Notes under the pieces: model-generated
The model's input: the letters and a program-made list of their open reading frames with translations, nothing else
What the model was told of the DNA's origin: nothing
The model's database searches: none
Assembly: GCA_037783415.1 (NCBI GenBank)
Contig: JAZGTN010000005.1
Span: 2,790,001-2,854,000 of the forward strand
DNA length: 64,000 nt
Source: Leptasterias polaris
Taxonomy: Eukaryota > Echinodermata > Asteroidea > Forcipulatida > Asteriidae
Direction: 5' to 3'
Position numbers and translations under genes: made by a program
Part shown: positions 12,201 to 21,425 of the stretch, in pieces
How positions within the stretch are numbered: the first letter of the stretch is position 1
How the letters are laid out: each line of letters opens with the position of its first letter

Positions 12201-15200
12201 TATCACCAGATGAATACACCACCTCTTCATTTTGTTTTGTATCCCCTCTTTTTAAAGAAGTTTCATTTGTCATTTAAATTAATCATGTATGTGTGAAATA
12301 GTGTTACTTTTCTGGAAGTTATGTTAGAGTTTGGGCAAACTTTGATGCATCATCGGCATTTTGTGTAGACTCCTTGTGTATTAAACTCTGTAACCAGACC
12401 TTATTTACCAACTTTTCCACTTTGTGCTTTTTATGCTCTTTACAACTTCTTTTATTTTTTTTTATTATTTTACTTTCTTCTATGCGTCAATTGATACTTA
12501 CTATTTGATAATATTTAAGATCTAAGATCACTTTTTGGCAGAAAAAGCCAGTAAAAGATTTATTTGTTTATATATTTATAGTGCTATAATATGCACATTT
12601 TTATGTTGGCTTTACTTTGGTAGAATAAGATTATCTTTCTTTAAACTTACAATACTTTAGTGGAGTTCTTATATTAAGCAATGTGACTTTATTGATTGAT
12701 GTATTTTGTTTCTTCTTTGCACAGTTTTTTCTGGGTGTTATTTCATGTTCAATTTTGGTCTCGGTCACCAGCATGAAAAAATGTAACTCAATCTGTCGTG
12801 TGTTTTTGTTAGGTCTTCCGAATGGGTCGTCGCAACCGTGCTACAGCCACTACGGATATGAATGAGCACAGCTCACGATCCCATGCTCTGCTCTGTGTCC
12901 GTATCGTCGGCCAGAACAAGGCCTCAGGCAAACGAAACATCGGTAGGAAATTTTACATTTTTTAAAGTAATCCTAACTGAGTGGATCCCTTGATCTTAAA
13001 GAGACTTTAAGGGACACTAGGTTGCAGAAGACATGTATGTTCATATTCCAGGGACCAATTTCATAGAGCTGCTTAAGCACAAAAGAAGCTGAGCACAACA
13101 AAATCTTGCTTACCAGATTAAGGTCACCAGCCAAAATACCATATCATGTGTACTATCTGTAACTGGTATCCTGCTGATGTATGTTTAAGCAGAACATTTG
13201 TAAGCAACATTTTCTGCTTAACCAGCTCTTTGAAATTGCGCCTAGATAATTTTCCATTGTCAAGTTCTGAGAATGGGTACATTTCCAGGAACATTGACAT
13301 TTTCTGGTGAGTCTGTTGAAACTAAGTATCATAGAAAGACTCCTCAAATACAAGCTGGAGAAGAACAGGGAGGTTGGGGGAAGGAGGTGGGAGAGAAAAC
13401 TTCAAGACATAGAAAGTTTGACCTCTCATCCGAAGATGAGATCATAAATCAAAAACCTTTCAATGAGTTGATGTTGAGCCAATATACAAAAATACTATAT
13501 TTGTGACCTGCGTCCACTCATTTTGGTTTTGTCTTTGCCGAATTTTATTAATTTTAACAATATTTCTAAACTCCTAACTGTTATTTTTGTCTCCCTCCAG
13601 GTAAGCTCAACTTAGTGGACCTTGCTGGGTCGGAGAGAGTGAATAAGTCTGGCTCAAGCACCGACAACACGCGACTAAAAGAAGCCCAGAGTATAAACAA
13701 GTCATTGTCGTCTCTCGGTGATGTCATCTATGCTCTGCGGAGCAAACAGGGCCATATTCCATACCGGAATTCTAAGCTCACTTATCTGCTGCAAGAATCA
13801 CTGGGTAAGTACATGGGGCGGCAGTAGAATAAATAGAAAGACAAGTTCTCAGAGAACATAATCTACCTAGCAAGTAGATATACACATGGTGTTACCGTAA
13901 ACCAAATATACATTGATACCTCACCATGCAATGCCTCAAAGCCAATATACATTTAAATGTTGGACCACTTTTATACTACCACTGTCTTTGTAATGATCCT
14001 AGTGTACTGAAGTAATAATTTACAAATATACAAATATCGGATATATATATGTATCCCATATACGAAAACAATATAGTAGAATATAGTCACAAGTTGAAAT
14101 CTGGACTGTTCAATTGCGGCAAAGCTGAGTGAAATAGAACCGTCCAGATTTCGTCAAGTGATTTTATTCTGCTATATTGTATGTTTAAAATGCAACCTAA
14201 TATAATTCACACATAGATCCTTGTCATTTGATATTTTTCATGTAATTCACAATTTATTTCAACGAATAAAGTTCTAAATGGCTGATAAAGAAAAAACTGG
14301 AGCTGTTTAAGACCGTTTGCCTAAAGTGCGTTCAGCATTCAAAGCCATATGCGTGTTAGTGCACAAGCTTACCGTATAAACCATATGACCTACAATTCGT
14401 TTTCTTGACAAAATGTTTTAATAAAAACCTTTTTTTGTTGAAATTTGTTTCCCTCTCAGGAGGTGACAGTAAGACGCTGATGGTTGTACAGGTTTCACCG
14501 GTTAATAAGAATGTGAGCGAGTCCCAGTGCAGCCTCAGCTTTGCTCAGAGGGTCCGGGCTGTGGAGCTGGGAGCGGCCTCCAAGAAGAGCGAAGTAGCAG
14601 AGGTAGCTGTGCTGAAGGACAGGCTGGCCCAATATGAGGTGAGAATTTACATTTGTTTTCATATTATTCTTCAGAGCAAAAACTCATTGCCGAGACAAGA
14701 TGTTGTAACTGTTAACCATGTTACTATCAGTATACTTTCCTGCCCATCTGTCCCGTGCCACAAAATTCTATAGATAGTTCCCAGTAGACGCCATCTTTAC
14801 GGGCAAATCGCATTTTGGCTTGCAGGCGCGTCAAGCGCTCAAATTATTAACGCAGCCGCGTCATTCACTAACCAATCATACAATGAGTTTTGTGAAATGT
14901 GCGCGTGATGCACGCCGTTCTCACGCGTAACGCATGACTGTGTGTTCCAAATTGCCCGTAAAGATGGCCGACTTACGTCATACTGCAACCTATCTATAGG
15001 AAACTGTGAAGACTAAGTCGTGCTAGCGTAAAATGTATGGTACTTTGTGGCAGTCTGTGGTACCAGTGCCAGCTGAACAACAAGAGAAAACCCATGAAGA
15101 TGTTGTAGAAGATGTTATACTTTGGGGCAGTATGTGGTTAGGAAGAGTGTGTTTTATCTCTTAAAGCGTTTATCTTCAAGAATATATAGTTAGTCGTCCA

Positions 15201-15646
15201 ACAATGTCTTGTGTTTTGATGCTCTTGCTTTGGGCTGATATAAGGTTATAAACCATGTCAAAAACCAAAATCCCCCCCCCCCCCCCCCTTGAGTCATCAG
15301 TGTATATAATGTCGCCCGAAGGCCGGACATCCTACGATGACCAAACTTCTCTAACCTCTATGCAGGGAGCCAACTCCTCTGTGGTCTCCGCACCAGCATC
15401 ACACTTGAGAGCATCAACATTATAGCTCGTCCTCTAACTGTCCCTCTGTAGATATACCAATATCATGATTGACAGTCTATTTTCCCTAAGACAAATATTC
15501 TGACCAATAGCAGTTGTAAAATGTGGAGTGTTTTTTGTTTTTGTGTTTTGTTCCAGGACGGACCAACATCGGGCTATCACTCGTCACCAACTAGGAGCAA
15601 CACTAAGGGCACCCCTACAAGAACACGGGGTACCCCACGACGATGA
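3267..15646 (+). CDS. KIFC3: C-terminal-motor kinesin, KIFC3-like (5' partial, 15 exons)
   Basis: Minus-end-directed kinesin-14 motor, expected to move cargo or cross-link microtubules. Exons: 3267-3355, 4318-4510, 5025-5272, 5621-5776, 6808-7008, 7958-8137, 8874-9140, 9511-9804, 10171-10275, 11018-11148, 11844-11964, 12813-12942, 13601-13804, 14460-14638, 15557-15646. All have AG/GT borders. The phases agree, and the spliced length fits one borrowed 5' base plus 862 codons and TGA. Residues 1 to about 480 are charged coiled coil rich in E, K, Q and R. The neck and motor start at [13 protein letters not shown]. The P-loop is GQTGSGKT (about residue 567), switch I is NEHSSRSH and switch II is LVDLAGSER. 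The segment [17 protein letters not shown] and the end [12 protein letters not shown] resemble vertebrate KIFC3, as I recall it, more than KIFC1. A short basic S/T/R-rich tail follows. Length is close to human KIFC3 (about 830 residues), so little of the N terminus is missing. Introns carry many MITEs. KIFC3 against KIFC2 is the main uncertainty. Confidence 0.9.
4515..4870 (-). repeat. tRNA-derived SINE (class II tRNA head, reverse orientation)
   Basis: On the - strand, from about 4870, the sequence starts as a tRNA-Leu/Ser-like head. It has an A box (TGGCTGAGCGGTTAAGTGC) and a B box (GGTTTGAATCCCGG). A non-tRNA body follows with the word gacacttgtgtctttgagca, then a tail near a tttatatagcg motif. 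The head cannot fold cleanly into a functional tRNA. It lies in intron 2 of the kinesin gene. Confidence 0.6.
5796..6345. mobile_element. Palindromic MITE (family A), interrupted by a second MITE
   Basis: The left end aaaggcagggtatacttttggtaatt is inverted at the right end, aattactaaaagtgtccactacc. The body carries the family words caaacctgtgaacattt and tgcatagaattgtgtgcttt. At 5878-6043 it is split by a family B MITE. It lies in the kinesin intron after the exon ending at 5776. Confidence 0.6.
5878..6043. mobile_element. 166-bp MITE with atagaccttatgca TIRs (family B), nested
   Basis: It starts with atagaccttatgcattgacg and ends with the inverted tgcataaggtctat. Both ends carry an ACGTCA word just inside. 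It sits inside the family A MITE, so it inserted later. Relatives are at 6593-6747, 48652-48784, 53325-53467 and 61917-62069, and more degenerate ones near 35230 and 52275. Confidence 0.65.
6593..6747. mobile_element. MITE with atagacct / gggtctat ends (family B)
   Basis: It begins atagaccttttgcatatgacgtca and ends caaagggtctat. The interior has cctcac/catcactgagg, the conserved tatcattggctg and an aagatggc word, as in the other family B copies. It lies in a kinesin intron just before the exon at 6808. Confidence 0.55.
7020..7080 (-). repeat. (ATT)n-tailed retroposon 3' end
   Basis: An (aat)n run is joined to aaaaagcatttatatagcgcc. Read on the - strand this is ggcgctatataaatgc followed by an ATT repeat, typical of the 3' end of a LINE or a SINE parasitising it. 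A similar tatagcg junction is at 4525 and near 29790. Confidence 0.4.
7380..7612 (+). repeat. Tandem triplication of a LINE reverse-transcriptase fragment
   Basis: Three copies of a 94-100 base unit containing agagttcaaagattacaaaa and gggcagctcgtttgatatgt run head to tail. Starts of the agagttc word are about 7392, 7486 and 7586. In one frame a unit reads [13 protein letters not shown], the end-of-RT motif of CR1/L2-type LINEs (QxxQNxAARL). It is thus a piece of LINE that was later amplified in tandem within a kinesin intron. Confidence 0.6.
7632..7775. mobile_element. MITE with tccgaattggcggctac end (family D)
   Basis: The left end ccatatccgaattggcggctac is mirrored, imperfectly, by gtaattgccaatttggacac at the right. 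Similar copies are at 38034-38135 and 52679-52798 (tgaattggcggct...agccgtagc). No reading frame is preserved. Confidence 0.45.
8274..8365. repeat. Perfect 33-bp inverted repeat (hairpin) with GAAACGTC core
   Basis: Arms 8274-8306 and 8333-8365 are exact reverse complements by my reading, separated by 26 bases. The arms contain gtggcctgacgtttcga, and the loop contains ccctagcagagtc. Just downstream is actacaggtccttttggttggtaagcagtt. The same words occur, rearranged, at 61520-61722. It lies in a kinesin intron. See the finding on hammerhead-like remnants. Confidence 0.75.
9182..9366. mobile_element. MITE (family E), second copy
   Basis: The ends ggcatgatattcttcctac and ccaaatatcatgcc are an inverted pair. 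The body matches the 942-1130 copy (gatttccgaa, ccttggaaaa, gtaggtcagcccttgt, tttcctactttttt). It lies in the intron between exons 8874-9140 and 9511-9804. Confidence 0.6.
13048..13245. mobile_element. MITE opening with ccagggaccaatttcatagagc (family C)
   Basis: The end gagctctttgaaattgcgcctag is roughly the inverse of the start. The interior carries the family words gcttaagcac, caaatcttgcttaccaga and accagccaaaatacc. The copies at 36732-36931, 38223-38423 and 50744-50918 share this layout. Confidence 0.55.
14773..15003. mobile_element. Palindromic MITE in kinesin last intron
   Basis: The left end atagatagttcccag...ccatctttacgggcaa is mirrored by ttgcccgtaaagatgg...cctatctat. The interior is CpG-rich with acgcgtaacgc words. 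It lies just after the exon ending at 14638. Confidence 0.6.
15366..15425 (+). CDS. Candidate alternative last exon of the KIFC3-like gene
   Basis: Inside the last intron there is a pyrimidine-rich acceptor ending in atgcag at 15365. Spliced in phase 0 to the exon ending at 14638, it adds 19 residues starting [15 protein letters not shown] and stops at TAG (15423-15425). The standard last exon (15557-15646) instead gives a 29-residue basic tail ([20 protein letters not shown]). The two ends differ in charge and Ser/Thr context. What is seen: a good acceptor, correct phase and an early stop. That it is used is inference; it could be chance. Confidence 0.35.
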   Translation, partial: GANSSVVSAPASHLRASTL

Positions 15647-15735
15647 TCAGTACTGCTCAAGGCAAACCCCATTAGCCTGATAAGCGCGTAATGTTGAGCT
15701 CGTCCCTTATCTTACAATTACGCTCGGGATATTTA

Positions 15736-15801
15736 AATAAATATTATAAGCTTCAGTTTACTACCAAACACTTGAGATAAACTCGCGTTTTCCCGAATAA
15801 A
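15736..15801 (+). terminator. Candidate polyadenylation signals of the KIFC3-like gene
   Basis: Two AATAAA hexamers lie 90 and 150 bases after the TGA, at about 15736-15741 and 15796-15801. No other gene is close by, so they are reasonable poly(A) signals for the kinesin mRNA. No cleavage site can be placed from sequence alone. Confidence 0.4.
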
Positions 15802-16799
15802 AATGTCACTTTTAGCTGAAAAAGTAGACTGATTTGGGTCAAAACTCAAGAAAGCGGCTTGTCAAAAATTACGAAGACGTCAGGGTAGAAGACAAAATTC
15901 CTGACAGATTGATATAAAATACACTATGATTGGTTGAAAAGATATACACGCGTTTTCTTCTGCCAATCAGGACTTTTTTAGGCAAAACCTTGGCCAGACG
16001 GATGTTTGGGTCTGTGTCAATGCACACCCAACATTCATCACTATGTGATCGAAGTTGCATTGTAGCGTTTAATTCTCACCAGTTTGAGCAATTATTCGAC
16101 CTATTTCACACAATTCAACTTGTATTTAGTGTATTTATTCTCTGAGGACACAAACAACCACAACAGTACACATTGAGTTTGCTTATTGGTATCAGCTTCA
16201 AGTGTTGTGTTTATTCAACCATATCACACCACATTGGTTAATTACCAATTGGGCAAAAACCAGTAACTACTTAATTAAACACATTTTATTTGAAAGTAAC
16301 CCCCAACAGACTTACATGAATACCGGGCCCGGATTACTTGGCAACCTGCCATATACATACTTGGCAACCTGCCATAAACATTACTTGGCAAACCTGCCAT
16401 AAACAAATGTGGGCAAACACACTTGCCCACAAACCACAGACAAGAGGGGGTTACTTCTTACATGTCGACTAGGCATCAAGGCTCTATGTGATTGCACCGC
16501 TTGTACACGCAGTTGCATTACAGTAATGCTATAGCCCCACTAGAAATAGTAGGTACAAGCAAGAATTGTATGAACATTAAGATTATTCCATCGCTTGTAC
16601 ACGCAATTGGAATATACACAAATATAGCCCCATCGGAAATGAGAGGTGCTATAGTTTTAAAAGTTAAACATATCCTTAACTCATTAATAATACTGATTAC
16701 CACTTAAGTTTATCAATTATTCGACCCCCCCCCCCCCCCCCCCCACAGGCAGTGGCAGTCCACTTCCCTATCAGAAAATGCCTCACCTACTGGAGGTAT

Positions 16800-16963
16800 A
16801 CACTGATCCATTAAGCCACGCCCATTTCTCATTGACCAATCACAACCGCGAAATCTGATCACCATTTGAGCCGTTTGGTGATCTTTGCACTAATGGTGAT
16901 CGAGTTTCGCGGCTGTGATTGGTCAACTCGTAAGGAGGCGGGGCTTAATGGATCGATCTATTG
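16800..16963. mobile_element. Palindromic MITE with gatccattaagcc ends
   Basis: The left arm gatccattaagccacgccc...tgaccaatcacaaccgcgaaa is mirrored by tttcgcggctgtgattggtca...ggcggggcttaatggatc. A related end (gatccattaagccccgccc) occurs alone at about 30372. Confidence 0.6.
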
Positions 16964-17756
16964 AAGGGGAGGAGGTGGGAAAAACTTGGTGTTGACTTGG
17001 TTGGAAGCTGAACCGAAGTGAGGTTCCCGCACAAATGCAGCGTGCCGACGCTTTTGTTTTACGTAACTGCACCTGATTGGTTGAAAAAGGGTGCCCTGCC
17101 AATTTGCAAAAGGATCCCCAGAAAAGACCTGGGAAATGTGCAAGGTCACAAAAACACCAACTGGACAGGATTTGAAAAGCCCACTCAACATGACAAAACT
17201 AGCCACGGTGGCGCCACAACGGCTTTTGAGTGTCCATTGAATAATGTATTTTATCCGCAAGAGTGATAAAATGAAGTATATGGCTGAGCACAATTTTCTA
17301 GCGTGTTTGTAATGGAGTTTGAGCTATATTTATTGCTTAAAATCTGTCATTTCTGATACTAACTTGTCTATATAGGCCGCGGGATTATCCCTTCAGGGGT
17401 GTAGACTGTACAACTCTATGAGCTACGCTGTAGTTTGTCATGAGGAACTCTTCGGAAATACAGGTCATTTGATGTTAATACTGAACAAATCTTATTGCTT
17501 GATTTAAGAATTAATCATTTTGTGTGTGAACAAGTTTTAACCTGTAAAGTGTTCATTATGTTTTACACTATGTAATTCACCCCCGTTGAGTGTAATGGAA
17601 GAGTCCAGAAGTCCTTGGCAATCCGTTCTCTGTGCATAGTCCTGTATGGTAGTACGCACGAGCGTGGGTTGATTTTACAGTGGGACTTTCTGCGTTAAAT
17701 ACCCTCAAAGTTTTTAATATAGATAATATCAACAGTAAATACCTAAGCAGTTTTAA

Positions 17757-18123
17757 AGGGACACGTTGCCTTGGTTCGGACGAGTTGGTCTAATAAAAAG
17801 CGTTTGTAACCGTTTGCTATGAAATGCATATGGTTAGAAAGATGTTTTAAAAGTAGAATACAATGATCCACACAAATGTGCCTCGAAATTGCGTGGTTTT
17901 CCTTTTAATTTGCGAATAACACGGTCGGCCATTTATGGGAGTCAAAAATGGCCGACTGTGTTAGTTCACGATGTAAAAGGAAAACCACGCAATTTCGAGC
18001 CATATTTGTGTGGATCATTGTATTCTACTTTTAAAACATCTTTCTAACCATATGCATCTCACAACAAACGGTTACAAATGCTTTTTATAGACCAACTCGT
18101 CCAATCCAAGGCAACGTGTCCCT
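17757..18123. mobile_element. 367-bp palindromic MITE flanked by TTAA
   Basis: A nearly full-length palindrome. It starts agggacacgttgccttgg and ends ccaaggcaacgtgtccct. The inner arms aatacaatgatccacacaaa and tgtgtggatcattgtatt also pair, and the centre has ggtcggccatt / aatggccgact. TTAA flanks both sides (17753-17756, 18124-18127), which is the target choice of piggyBac-type elements. No ORF. Superfamily assignment rests on the TTAA only. Confidence 0.7.
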
Positions 18124-18179
18124 TTAAGCCTTCTGAGAGGGGAAAAACTAGGGAACAAAAAAAACAGAACCATCAATCA

Positions 18180-18560
18180 ATCAATCGTTAAATTTATAAG
18201 GCGCCAATCCAACAGTCGTTGCTCATAGCGCCGTACAGTAGGCTTTCGAAAAAGGTGAGATTTAAGCAAAGTTTTGAAATTGGCTAATGAAGTAGATTGC
18301 TTGATGTTTTGAGGAAGATGATTCCACATCCTTGGTGCTGCGATAGAAAAGGCACGATTACCCCAACTGTGTTTGGTTCTTTGAATGCGAAAAATTGAAG
18401 TTTGGGAACAGGAACGCAGATTTCTGACAGGTTCTTTGATGGACAATAAATAGGTCGGTGAGATATGAAGGGGCTGAGGCATTGAGGCAGCGGAACATAA
18501 GTAGGAGGATCGTAAATTGAGATCGTGACTCAACTGGTAGCCAGTGAAGACTCTTCAACC
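18180..18560 (-). pseudogene. CR1/L2-like LINE 3' fragment, frameshifted
   Basis: Read on -, two overlapping frames give SLHWLPV, then RNLRSCSQTSIFRI and FSIAAPRMWNHLPQNIK..LANFKTLLKSHLF, the C-terminal end of a CR1-type LINE reverse transcriptase. At least one frameshift separates the parts. The element ends at a short (attg)n tail near 18180, which marks the 3' end. Dead 5'-truncated copy. Confidence 0.7.
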
Positions 18561-20539
18561 ATGATTATTTATGAAAGTGTAGGTGTTAAGCCTAACACTT
18601 TTGCTGCATAGATCAAACACCCTTTTAATCTACTGTTTACAAATAGAATGTCCTTGGCAAAGAAGCACCCTATTTATCTGAAATGCATGCGTACTAAATC
18701 GGTTTCACCCCTTCAGTTTAAAACCGTCATTCAGTTTCACTTTGAGGCATGCCAATTAAACTTAAATGGCCTTCCTTATAGTTACGCAAAGTAGACATTC
18801 AATTTACAAAGTATAGGTGAACCAGAGATTTCTGCAAAAAACTGCTGCGAATTTGAATGCTGTCAGAGTGGATTGTTAAATTAAATGCATGATGTAAAAA
18901 GAACAATTGCTTATACATTCAGTGAAATTGAATGACTATTTTGAGATTCTTTCAATTTCACGTGAAAGAATGGAACATTTAACTGGCTTGATAATTTTCC
19001 GTCTGATGTACAAATTTTTGGCCCTCAGAAAAGGTTGGTAAATGGTTATTAAATAGCTTGAGAATTCTATACAAGCTTATTTGCTCTTTGCTTGGTCAGC
19101 CATTTGTGTGTAGAGCCTCAAATTGGGGACAGCAATGAATAGAAGCATTAAATAACTCCATATTGTCAAGGTAATGTAATAACACTTTCATTGAAACAGA
19201 TGCATAAATACAATACAAATAAAGCATGATGTCGAGGCTCTACACGCACATGGCGGATCCCTGCAAAGACCGAATACATGTACTGTACATGTAGATCAGC
19301 CCGCAATAAAATGTTCTGCCTCTTTTTCCAATGGCAAAATATCATGCCTGATCTGAGTTAAATTGGCCGCATATTCACTGAAAATGATCAGGGAAAAACA
19401 CTGTTTGTTTCACTGTTTTCCCTTCATTAACCCTCTTGCTGTCTGACCATTCAATACCATTCACTGTGGTTTTGAATGATAGATAAGCTATGCCAGCCTT
19501 GCAATATGATACCATGAGGGAATGCATGTACACAGTACACAGTTAGTTCTGTGCACAGTTGTGCCACCATACACAACTTTGGCAGTTGAATGGTTTCAAA
19601 TGGTTGGTCAACTCACTTGAAAATGTTGCGAACAGTAGGAGGGTTAAATCGTTAATAAAATTTAAGATAATCATACCACAGTACTCCCTATAGCATTAAA
19701 ATGCATTCAAGTACTTCTAACTCCATCCAAAGCAATTTGAATTCATCAAATCTTTCGTTTCTCCCTTTGTCATCAAGAACCTCCTTTTTCATTTTTATGT
19801 ACTGTTTTTATCTATTTTTTAAGATAGTGATGAAACAATACCCAATCTTTTGTTGTATTTTTGTAACTTATGTATACCAAAATACTAAGGATTAAGGCAC
19901 AACTACAATGTAAGATATATTGTAGTCGTGCAGTAATTGTTTTTGGGAGAAGTTGCAGAAGGACGAGTGATTTTCCATAATTATGTATAAATGAATTATT
20001 ACAATTTGTCCGACCAATTATGCAATTTTTCTTTTAATAAGACCAAAAAGTATTCTTAGGTATTGCTGCATGTATAGTCAATTGTTTTCAGTATTTGTTA
20101 CTCACAGTATGTTGGTTTGAGCATTCACAGCATTTTCTCTTTAAGCACTGAAGCAAGCATAAGCGGGTATCCTAGTGAGTTTGAGTTTAAAACTCTGTAC
20201 TGAGTGCCATGTGGTGCCGAAAAATCCCACAAATGTGGTGCATGATCTCTGGTACAGTCACCTGTAATTGGCTTTCCAAATTATTTCTTTTCAAATGCTG
20301 TCATCTTGGAGAATAATTGTCTGTAAATCTGATATTTTTCATAGGCAGCATAAATACACACAAGAATATACAAAATAGAACATAAATATGGAACTGTTAT
20401 TTGTCAAGAGCCTATTTTTATGAGATTTCATGGGTTGGATTTGAAACTGTTTTGTTTATTTTTAGTTTTTCTATAAAATAAACCAAATTGTTAAATGTAT
20501 GCACAACTACTTTTCCTTTGGGATCAGTATTAACTAAGG
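18561..20539. other. Intergenic, AT-rich; nothing coding seen
   Basis: No ORF with recognisable content. A diverged family E MITE may run from about 18996 to 19352 (ends tctgatgtacaaattt...aaaatatcatgcctga). The rest is AT-rich unique-looking sequence. Confidence 0.4.
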
Positions 20540-21425
20540 TTTTTTGGTGACACTATTAGCTCTGTAGTTGGTTGTACTTGATCTAAAATCAACCGGTTCT
20601 AAAAAGAACTGGTTCCTTGAGCTTATCAAACATTTATTCCAAAAACATGGAAAGCATGTTGGCACTCAACGATAGCAAAACCAAGGTTATTAGATTTTCC
20701 TCCAAATTTGGTAGGAGAGGTCCTCCACGGGCTTGTTCGGTGCAGGTGGGGGAAGTCAGTGTTCATTCTCTCCCAGAGGTACGTGACCTTGGGGTTATTC
20801 TAGATGCATCAGGGACTATGTCTACTCATGTCACAAAGCTATGCAAATCAGCTTCTTACACATTATGGTGGATTGGTAAAATACGTAACCTGCTCGACCG
20901 AAATTCAACAGAGAAATTAATCCATGCCTTTGTTACCTCCAAACTGAATTATTGCAACAGTTTGCCTTTTCTTGGCCTGCCTGAGTTCAAATTGAGGAAA
21001 TTACAGGTCATTCAAAATTCAGCTGCACGCCTTGTCACTAGAATATAAAAAAATGAGCATATTACTCCAGCGCTGAAAAGTTTACATTGGCTTCCAGTAA
21101 ATAAGCGTTTGGAATTTAAAATTTTGTGTCTTGTCTACAAGATTCTTAAGGGAATAGCTCCAGGATATCTTTGTGAGCTACTAAGTGTCAAATCAACTAC
21201 ACGCACTCTACGCTCGACATCCTCTGGTGCGGTATCTTTACAGCAGCCACTTGGAAAAACTAAATACCCTTGAAAATTTTTTAACTTCTTTGAAAACCCA
21301 CCTTTTTAAGAACCACTTTTTTTATCACTTAATATTGTTTTTGTTATTATCATTGATAATGATCAATTTATCTGTATTTCTTAATAACTTATTTTTATTA
21401 ATAAATTATTATTATTATTTGTCCA
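20540..21425 (+). pseudogene. CR1-like LINE reverse-transcriptase fragment
   Basis: One frame (20617-21048) reads LNDSKTKVIRFSSKF, LGVILDASGTMSTHVTKLCK, IHAFVTSKLNYCNSL and LQVIQNSAARLVT, the palm-to-thumb end of a CR1/L2-type reverse transcriptase. After a stop at 21046 the same frame continues as HITPALKSLHWLPVNKRLEFKI and LVYKILKGIAPGYL. A frame change then leads to LLKTHLF-like words, and the copy ends in an AT-rich tail with tta/att repeats. The YxDD catalytic motif and everything upstream are missing. Dead, 5'-truncated. Confidence 0.75.

Larger units (their letters stand above)
15647..17752. other. Intergenic region with minor repeats
   Basis: I see no gene here. It holds three short tandem copies of ttggcaacctgccat (16338-16405), a diverged direct repeat carrying cgcttgtacacgca (16497 and 16590) with atagcccca nearby, a run of 20 C at 16725-16744, and a palindromic MITE at about 16800-16963. 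A degraded palindromic segment may remain near 17020-17280. Confidence 0.5.

Noticed and set aside
12008..12277. Extra kinesin exon in the 12.0-12.3 kb open frame
   Set aside because: The kinesin motor is complete without it, and no acceptor/donor pair keeps phase between the exons ending at 11964 and starting at 12813.
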